The translations under genes and the position numbers were made by a program. Below, in pieces: positions 31,241-36,272 of a DNA stretch of 36,272 bases; the first letter of the stretch is position 1; every line of letters begins with the position of its first letter. The notes under the pieces were generated by a model, which was not told where the DNA came from, did no database searches, and saw only the letters and a program-made list of their open reading frames with translations. The DNA lies in the NCBI GenBank assembly GCA_002418205.1, contig DIDP01000079.1, positions 1 through 36,272 of the forward strand. Reading direction: 5' to 3'. The DNA is from Anaerolineales bacterium UBA5797 (GTDB lineage Bacteria; Chloroflexota; Anaerolineae; Anaerolineales; Villigracilaceae).

Positions 31241-33853
31241 CTATTTTTTCTTTTTTGTCTTCGTTTTTGTTGCCGGTTTCTTTGCGACAGTCCTTTTCCC
31301 CTTCGGGGACTTTGTCTTCGCAGGCGCTTTCGCCTTCGCTGCCTTCTTCGGCGCTGATGTCTTACCTGCTTTTTTCCCCTTCGGGAACGATGTTTTCACC
31401 GCTTCCACAAACTTCTCGGCAGTCCACGCCACATTGACGGAGACGGCTTCCTCGCCGGGTTTCACGTCAACCACAACATCGCCCTTCGTGGCGGCGCGTT
31501 TACGCAGTCCCGCCGCATCCAGCCGCGTGGACTTGGGCGCGCCCTTGCTCAAGTGGACCGTCGCCAGATGGTTCGGCTTGTCGCTGACCACGCCAACGAG
31601 TTTTTCCTTTGCACCCAGTTCCCAGGCGATGACGCCCTTGCCGTAGCGTCCCTGCCTCGGGAAGTCCTTCTCCGCCACGCGTTTGGCTTTGCCGTCATTC
31701 GTGAGCAGGAAGAACTCGCCCGCCGCGGGCAGGATCTCCATGCCCACCACCTCGTCCTTCTCGTCCAGTTTCATGCCGTTGACGCCCGCCGCGACCAGCC
31801 CCATCGGGCGCACATCATCCTCCTTGAAGCGGATCGCCATGCCGCCCGCGGTGACGAGCAGGATCTCCTTCATCTTGTTATCCGTCAGACCCACTTCGAT
31901 CAGGCGGTCGCCTTCGTTGACCTTCACCAGCGTGAACGTCTGCGCCGAAGGACCGGGCAGTTCGCTGATGAGACTCTTCTTGATCATGCCGAAGCGCGTG
32001 GTCGTTATGACGCACGTCTCCTCGGGCAAAGCAGATTTCCTCGAAGGCAATGCGAACACCGCCGCCAGCGAGTCCGTTTCCTGCAACGGCGAAACGCGGT
32101 GGAACATCGAGCCTTGAGTCAATTTCTCGGCCTGCGGGATGACGTGAACTGCCACCGCCGCGGCACGGCCCGACTTTGCCACGAAATAGACCGTGTCCGA
32201 GGTGGAGGCTTTCACAAGCCAGCGCGGCGCGTCGTTGCCTGAATGTTTCGGTTCCTTTTCATCTGCTGTGCGCGAGACCAGTCCGTCCTCGGTCACGCCG
32301 ATCCAGATCTGTTGCTGCGGCAGAATATCCGAAGCGGTCATCGACTTGGCCGCCTTGCCATTCTTCGAAAGGTCGATGATCTGCGTGCGGCGCCGGTCCG
32401 CGTACTGCGCCTTCACCTTCAGCAGTTCCTCCGCCACCACGCCGCGCATCAACTTCGGTGACTTCAATAGCTTGGTCAGTTCCTTGATGAGCGCGCTGAC
32501 CTCCTTGTATTCGGTTTCGATCTTCTTGCGTTCCAACGCCGCCAGCCTGCGCAACTGCATGTCGAGGATCGCGGTCGCCTGGATCTCCGTCAGCTTGTAG
32601 CGTTTCATCAGTTTGGCGCGCGCAGTTTCAACGTCCGAAGAGTTGCGGATCAGGTTGATGATCTCGTCCAGATTCTTCAACGCGACCAGATATCCCTCCA
32701 GGATGTGCGCCCGCGCTTTGGCTTTTTCCAGATCGAATTCAGCGCGTCTTTTTATGACCGTCAGCCTGTGCTCGATATAGACGCGTAATGCCTGCTTGAG
32801 GGTGAGTGTGCGCGGCTCGCCGTCCACCAGCGCCAGCAGGTTGATGCTGAAGGTGGTCTGCATGGGTGTGCGTTTGTAGAGGTCGCGCAGGATGAGGTCG
32901 GGGTCGGCGTTCTTCGAAAGTTCGAGGACGATGCGCATGCCCTGACGGTCCGACTCATCGCGCAGATCAGACAGCCCGTCGAAGTGGCCATCGCGCGCCA
33001 GGTCGGCAATACGCTCGATCAAACTGGACTTGTTGACTGCATACGGCAACTCGGTCACGATGATGCGGCTGCGGCCTCTGTCCATCTCCTCAACGTGGGC
33101 TTTCGCGCGCACGGTGATGCGTCCGCGCCCCGAGCCATAGGCAGACTCGATGGGATTCTCCTCCTTGTTATCGAGCACGATCAGCCCACCCGTGGGGAAG
33201 TCCGGTCCCTGCACGAATTTCATCAACGTTTCAACGTCGATGTCGTCGAGTTTCTCCCATTTCTCGAGCATGTACACGATGGCATCGATCACTTCGCCGA
33301 GGTTGTGCGGCGGGATGGAGGTCGCCATGCCGACCGCGATACCCGTCGCGCCGTTGACCAGGAGGTTCGGCAGCGCGGCAGGCAGGACGCCCGGCTCGGT
33401 CAGCGTGTCGTCGAAGTTGGGATTGAAGTTGACCGTGTTCTTGTTGAGATCGAAAAGAATATCGAGCGCGGCGTTGGTGAGACGCGCTTCGGTATAACGC
33501 ATCGCAGCAGGCGGATCGCCATCCACCGAACCGAAGTTGCCCTGTCCATCCACAAGCAGCGTGCGCATCGAGAAATCCTGCGCCATGCGCGCCATCGCTT
33601 CGTACACCGCCGAGTCGCCGTGCGGGTGATATTTACCGAGCACTTCACCCACGATACGAGCGGACTTCTTGTAAGCCGAGTCCGCGCGGATGCCCATGTC
33701 GTACATCGCGTAGAGGATACGGCGCTGTACTGGTTTGAGTCCATCGCGCGCGTCGGGCAGGGCGCGCGCCACGATCACGCTCATCGCATAATCGAGGTAG
33801 GACTGCTGCATTTCATTGTCGATGTCTATTTTGCGTATTGTTCCAAGATCCAT
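31241..33853 (-). CDS. gyrA: Type IIA DNA topoisomerase subunit A (GyrA/ParC family)
   Basis: An 870-residue DNA-breaking and -rejoining subunit that works with a GyrB/ParE ATPase, not encoded here. The winged-helix domain has PVQRRILYAMYDMG, the quinolone region HPHGDSAVYEAMARMAQ (Ser81, Glu85) and the catalytic Tyr120 in MRYTEARLT. The tower and coiled coil follow (ALERKKIETEYKEV), then a beta-pinwheel from about 500. I do not find the GyrA box (QRRGGKG-like), which supercoiling gyrases need, so decatenating topoisomerase IV activity is possible. The last 47 residues are 20 Lys, 1 Arg and no acidic residue, like a histone H1 tail. The 3' end is duplicated beyond vapC. Confidence 0.93.
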   Translation of the reverse strand: MDLGTIRKIDIDNEMQQSYLDYAMSVIVARALPDARDGLKPVQRRILYAMYDMGIRADSAYKKSARIVGEVLGKYHPHGDSAVYEAMARMAQDFSMRTLLVDGQGNFGSVDGDPPAAMRYTEARLTNAALDILFDLNKNTVNFNPNFDDTLTEPGVLPAALPNLLVNGATGIAVGMATSIPPHNLGEVIDAIVYMLEKWEKLDDIDVETLMKFVQGPDFPTGGLIVLDNKEENPIESAYGSGRGRITVRAKAHVEEMDRGRSRIIVTELPYAVNKSSLIERIADLARDGHFDGLSDLRDESDRQGMRIVLELSKNADPDLILRDLYKRTPMQTTFSINLLALVDGEPRTLTLKQALRVYIEHRLTVIKRRAEFDLEKAKARAHILEGYLVALKNLDEIINLIRNSSDVETARAKLMKRYKLTEIQATAILDMQLRRLAALERKKIETEYKEVSALIKELTKLLKSPKLMRGVVAEELLKVKAQYADRRRTQIIDLSKNGKAAKSMTASDILPQQQIWIGVTEDGLVSRTADEKEPKHSGNDAPRWLVKASTSDTVYFVAKSGRAAAVAVHVIPQAEKLTQGSMFHRVSPLQETDSLAAVFALPSRKSALPEETCVITTTRFGMIKKSLISELPGPSAQTFTLVKVNEGDRLIEVGLTDNKMKEILLVTAGGMAIRFKEDDVRPMGLVAAGVNGMKLDEKDEVVGMEILPAAGEFFLLTNDGKAKRVAEKDFPRQGRYGKGVIAWELGAKEKLVGVVSDKPNHLATVHLSKGAPKSTRLDAAGLRKRAATKGDVVVDVKPGEEAVSVNVAWTAEKFVEAVKTSFPKGKKAGKTSAPKKAAKAKAPAKTKSPKGKRTVAKKPATKTKTKKKK
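31371..31465 (-). repeat. Functional copy of the duplicated topoisomerase 3' segment
   Basis: This part of the gene, together with the stop and 3' flank (31168-31247), is the counterpart of the decayed segment 30261-30431. I see only scattered mismatches over the shared parts, on the order of one in ten bases. The 125-base stretch missing from the outer copy codes mainly for the Lys-rich tail. Confidence 0.75.
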
Positions 33854-33873
33854 GTTGACTCCAAAACCATCTT

Positions 33874-33945
33874 AACCACAAAGGGCACAAAGTGACACAA
33901 AGGAAAACAATTTAACCCTTTGTGCTCCTTCGTGACCTTGGTGGT
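33874..33945. repeat. Long imperfect inverted repeat
   Basis: The left arm (33874-33903) has the pattern ACCACAAAGGGCACAAAG. The right arm (33916-33945) reads CCCTTTGTGCTCCTTCGTGA and ends TTGGTGGT. It lies upstream of the topoisomerase and downstream of the antiporter. Such cacaaag repeats are dispersed in many bacterial genomes, by recollection. It could act as a terminator for the antiporter transcript or be a REP-like element. Confidence 0.6.
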
Positions 33946-34000
33946 GAATGAATTTTTGTTCTATAAACGGGGACAATCTTACGGGGAAAGAGACGATGCG

Positions 34001-35098
34001 TCAAGTCGTCGGATTTCGTCTTTGCCTTTTTATCCGCCTCGCCCTGACCGTGACCATGATCAGCGCGATGAAGGTCAACGGAACGTAGAACAAGATGAAC
34101 AACGTCAGGGCAGGCAGGATCGAGCTCCTGGAGGCCTCGAGGATGAGGTAGGAGGTGTACAGGACATAATACGAAAGGAACAGGACCCCTTCACCGCGCG
34201 AGACCTTGTTGTCCACATAGAAGACAGGCAGGCAGACCAGCGCCACGAAGACCATCACAAGGAAATCGAGGCTCAGCACGCGGCTGGCAACCGTGATCCC
34301 CTCAGGAGCCAGCACGCCGGAAAGCCCCAACACGCCCAGCAGGTTGAAGATGTTGCTGCCGACGGCGTTGCCCACCGCAATGTCGCTTTCGCCTTTGAGG
34401 GCCGCGATGATGGACGTGGCTACTTCGGGCAGGGATGTGCCAACCGCCACGATGGTCAGACCGATGACAAGCTCGCTGATGCCGAAGGTCTTTGCAATGC
34501 TCGTGGCGGAATCCACCAGCCAGCGCGCGCCAAAAACGAGCAGTCCAAGACCAATGCTCATTAACAAAATATTTTTGGTCGTGTTCCAGGCGGTGTGTTT
34601 CTCTATATCGGCGAATTCACGGGCGTATTCCTTGTGCACCTTTGCGCTCTCCCTGCGGGATTGGCGCAAGGCAAAGACTGTATATCCCAAAAGCCCGAAG
34701 ATCAAAAGGATGCCGTCGAGCACCCCCAGTTTTCCATCCAGGGCGAGCAGGAACGTCAGCACCGAGACGCCCACCATGATCGGCGCGTCAAGGCGGATGA
34801 GTTGTTCCGCGATCACAATCGGCGCGACGAGCGCAGTCACACCGAGCACGAAGAGAATGTTAAAGATGTTGGATCCAAGCACATTGCCCAGGGTCAGGCT
34901 GCCCTGTCCGAGAGAAGCGGCTTGCAGCGAGACCGCGATCTCAGGTGAAGCGGTCCCGATCGCGACGATGGTCAATCCGATCACGAGGGGAGGGATGCCC
35001 GCCGCCGCGGCAAGTTTCGACGCTCCGCGCACGAGCAGGTCCGCCCCAAGGATGAGGATGATCAGCCCTGTAATGAATAAAAGGATGTTCGATGTCAT
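34001..35098 (-). CDS. Calcium/sodium antiporter, CaCA family (YrbG-like)
   Basis: A 365-residue membrane exchanger with about 10-11 helices in two inverted halves. The alpha-1 repeat is LVIGLTIVAIGTASPEIAVS with GNVLGSNIFNILFVLG. The alpha-2 repeat is LVIGLTIVAVGTSLPEVATS with GNAVGSNIFNLLGVLG. The Glu of each GTxxPE motif and the Asn of GSNIFN are the expected ion ligands, both halves intact. A GGGAG site precedes the ATG. The C-terminus is basic. It exchanges Na+ or H+ for Ca2+; the direction and ion cannot be read from sequence. The 110 bases upstream contain a terminator for the next gene. Confidence 0.93.
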   Translation of the reverse strand: MTSNILLFITGLIILILGADLLVRGASKLAAAAGIPPLVIGLTIVAIGTASPEIAVSLQAASLGQGSLTLGNVLGSNIFNILFVLGVTALVAPIVIAEQLIRLDAPIMVGVSVLTFLLALDGKLGVLDGILLIFGLLGYTVFALRQSRRESAKVHKEYAREFADIEKHTAWNTTKNILLMSIGLGLLVFGARWLVDSATSIAKTFGISELVIGLTIVAVGTSLPEVATSIIAALKGESDIAVGNAVGSNIFNLLGVLGLSGVLAPEGITVASRVLSLDFLVMVFVALVCLPVFYVDNKVSRGEGVLFLSYYVLYTSYLILEASRSSILPALTLFILFYVPLTFIALIMVTVRARRIKRQRRNPTT

Positions 35099-35174
35099 TG
35101 CATTCTCCCAGTCCAGCCAATTCCACCCGGCTGTTGTCAGGGCTTATTGTATCCCCTTTTGCAATGAATAAAAG

Positions 35175-35200
35175 AAGGGCAGGCTCGAAAACCTGCCCTT
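35175..35200 (-). terminator. Intrinsic terminator of the SH3-like lipoprotein gene
   Basis: A perfect 9-bp stem (35175-35183/35192-35200) with an 8-base loop. On the minus strand it follows the lipoprotein stop and is followed by CTTTTATTC. Confidence 0.8.
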
Positions 35201-35207
35201 CCCGTGT

Positions 35208-36083
35208 TCATGGGGTGAAGTTGATCACTTGTGATACACACATGCCGGTCTGCGAGGACCCCGTGCATAACGTGACGGTGGCTCGGAGTTTATGACCGGT
35301 TGGGTCATAGGCGAAGACGGGGGAACTGATGATCGTCTTTGCACCTGCCGTCAGGCTTTCCTTTTCATCGGTTGTGAGGCAGCCGTTGATGTTCGTGAAC
35401 TTGTTCGAATCCTGGGAGAGGACAATGTCGGTGTCGGTATCGCGCACCGTCAACGACATGGATTCGAACGGGACGGTTCCGATATTCACCAGCCTGATCT
35501 CGACCCACCAGCCGACACAACTGTCCAACCCCGAATAGTCCGCTTCGAAGGCGGGGATTGGCGTTGGCGTGGGCGGAGGCGTAAAGATCGGCAGAACCAG
35601 TGTGTTGCCGCTCAGTGTGGCATATTCCCCCCACAGCCAGCAGAATTCCCCCGGGTCATCCGGGTTGCGGACGTACCAGTAGCTGCCCGTTACGTCGCGG
35701 CCATAGACTTCGGTCACTTCGCCCACCAGCAGGGCACCCACCCGGTCATAGACCTTGCCGGGACCCACACGACAGTTCGTGGGAACCGAAACACTGATCA
35801 ACGGGATCAGCGGTGTGGAGGTAAACACCGGTGTCGGCGATAACGTGGCTGTTGGGGTGAATGTGGGAGGTTCGGGCGTAAAGGTGAATGTGGGTGTTCC
35901 CATGCCGGTATCGGGGATCAGCGGCTGGGCGGATTGTGTCAGCCTGACCATGATGGTCCCTGCGACCGAGGTGTTAATGGTGTTGGGGTCCGGTGTGGAA
36001 ACAGGGACGCCTGGCAGGGCGCAAGCCAGTGATGCGATCAGCAAAACGGCAACCAATAACAGAATGGGATTCAGCTTAAACAT
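35208..36083 (-). CDS. Secreted lipoprotein with SH3-like domain
   Basis: A 291-residue lipoprotein. The signal ends in lipobox SLAC with Cys21, then a Thr/Pro-rich spacer (about 60-90). Residues about 100-155 form a bacterial SH3b-like domain (TNCRVGPGKVYDRVGALLVG with later GSYWYVRNP and FCWLWGEY), as found in cell-wall-binding proteins. After a second Pro/Thr spacer, a C-terminal beta domain follows with several Cys (DSCVGWWVEIRLV, INGCLTTDE, TLCTGSSQTGMCVSQ). A GGAG site precedes the ATG. Wall or polymer binding is inferred from the domain only. Confidence 0.82.
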   Translation of the reverse strand: MFKLNPILLLVAVLLIASLACALPGVPVSTPDPNTINTSVAGTIMVRLTQSAQPLIPDTGMGTPTFTFTPEPPTFTPTATLSPTPVFTSTPLIPLISVSVPTNCRVGPGKVYDRVGALLVGEVTEVYGRDVTGSYWYVRNPDDPGEFCWLWGEYATLSGNTLVLPIFTPPPTPTPIPAFEADYSGLDSCVGWWVEIRLVNIGTVPFESMSLTVRDTDTDIVLSQDSNKFTNINGCLTTDEKESLTAGAKTIISSPVFAYDPTGHKLRATVTLCTGSSQTGMCVSQVINFTP

Positions 36084-36179
36084 GGTTGCTCCTTTCCGTC
36101 CATGGACGCAATCATAATACCAAATTACATGGCTGTCTCTTTTTTGTGACGGATTTCCCCGGGTATTTGTTCCGGAGAT

Positions 36180-36272
36180 TCAGCCCGGTTTCCAGATCAG
36201 GAATCCCCTGGACAGCCATTTGCGCTGGGTCGCGATGTCATAGCCTTTTTCCGCCAGACGTTCGGCGGCGGA
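36180..36272 (-). CDS. C-terminal fragment of a gene cut by the window edge
   Basis: The last 30 codons of a minus-strand gene are visible. They end in IATQRKWLSRGFLIWKPG before a TGA. Frame and codon use look coding. The pattern with a basic patch followed by FLIWKP resembles the end of some class I methyltransferases, but this is not enough to name it. The 96 bases between it and the lipoprotein gene contain a TATTAT (36114-36119) that may serve the lipoprotein. Confidence 0.5.
   Translation of the reverse strand, partial: SAAERLAEKGYDIATQRKWLSRGFLIWKPG

Noticed and set aside
32984..33895. 303-codon plus-strand open frame
   Set aside because: It is antisense to the topoisomerase gene; Arg/His-rich with no domain.
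1..36272. CRISPR array, tRNA, rRNA, prophage or IS element
   Set aside because: I saw no regularly spaced direct repeats, no cloverleaf with CCA-proximal and T-loop signals, and no transposase, integrase or phage structural gene.

Overview
The window looks like a chromosomal segment of an uncultured Chloroflexi bacterium, probably class Anaerolineae. This is inferred from gene content and protein style, not from a marker gene. Supporting signs are lipoproteins with long Thr/Pro-rich spacers behind the lipobox, a DUF4230 protein, a serine/threonine kinase fused to a PQQ-type propeller, a CapA-like lipoprotein, and the absence of outer-membrane or LPS genes. I see no rRNA, tRNA, CRISPR array, transposase or phage gene.

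Layout. 1-5076 (minus): a phosphonate/phosphite-type ABC importer operon with two binding lipoproteins, PhnC and an unusually large PhnE. 5106-8383: a DUF4230 protein, a LipM-type lipoyl/octanoyl transferase, a polytopic membrane protein and a methyltransferase. 8417-10869 (minus): a metallophosphoesterase, a ParB-like protein and a DapA-family aldolase. 11023-16815 (plus): a signalling cluster of kinase-propeller, PP2C phosphatase, DnaJ-vWA fusion, zinc-ribbon/FHA protein, an unknown 80-residue protein and an OmpR-type response regulator. 16932-19085: Hsp20, a NarL-type regulator and an AAC(3)-fold acetyltransferase. 19177-23855: a MarR regulator and a heterodimeric ABC exporter. 23968-29490: a deoxynucleoside kinase, a nucleotidyltransferase, an HD hydrolase, a SpoIIAA-like protein, a CapA-like lipoprotein and an orphan gene. 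29571-36272 (minus): two secreted lipoproteins, a toxin-antitoxin pair, a type IIA topoisomerase A subunit, a CaCA-family antiporter and a truncated gene at the edge.

Three points deserve most attention. First, the kinase/phosphatase/DnaJ-vWA/FHA cluster looks like one Ser/Thr phosphorylation circuit; its kinase has a near-consensus promoter and a good ribosome-binding site but no AUG, GUG or UUG where the start should be. Second, the toxin-antitoxin pair lies between two copies of the topoisomerase 3' end. The outer copy is decayed and supplies the toxin stop codon, which suggests insertion with regeneration of the gene end. Third, several genes have a -10 box 5-7 bases before the start codon, suggesting leaderless mRNAs, and one divergent gene pair shares a palindromic -10 box.
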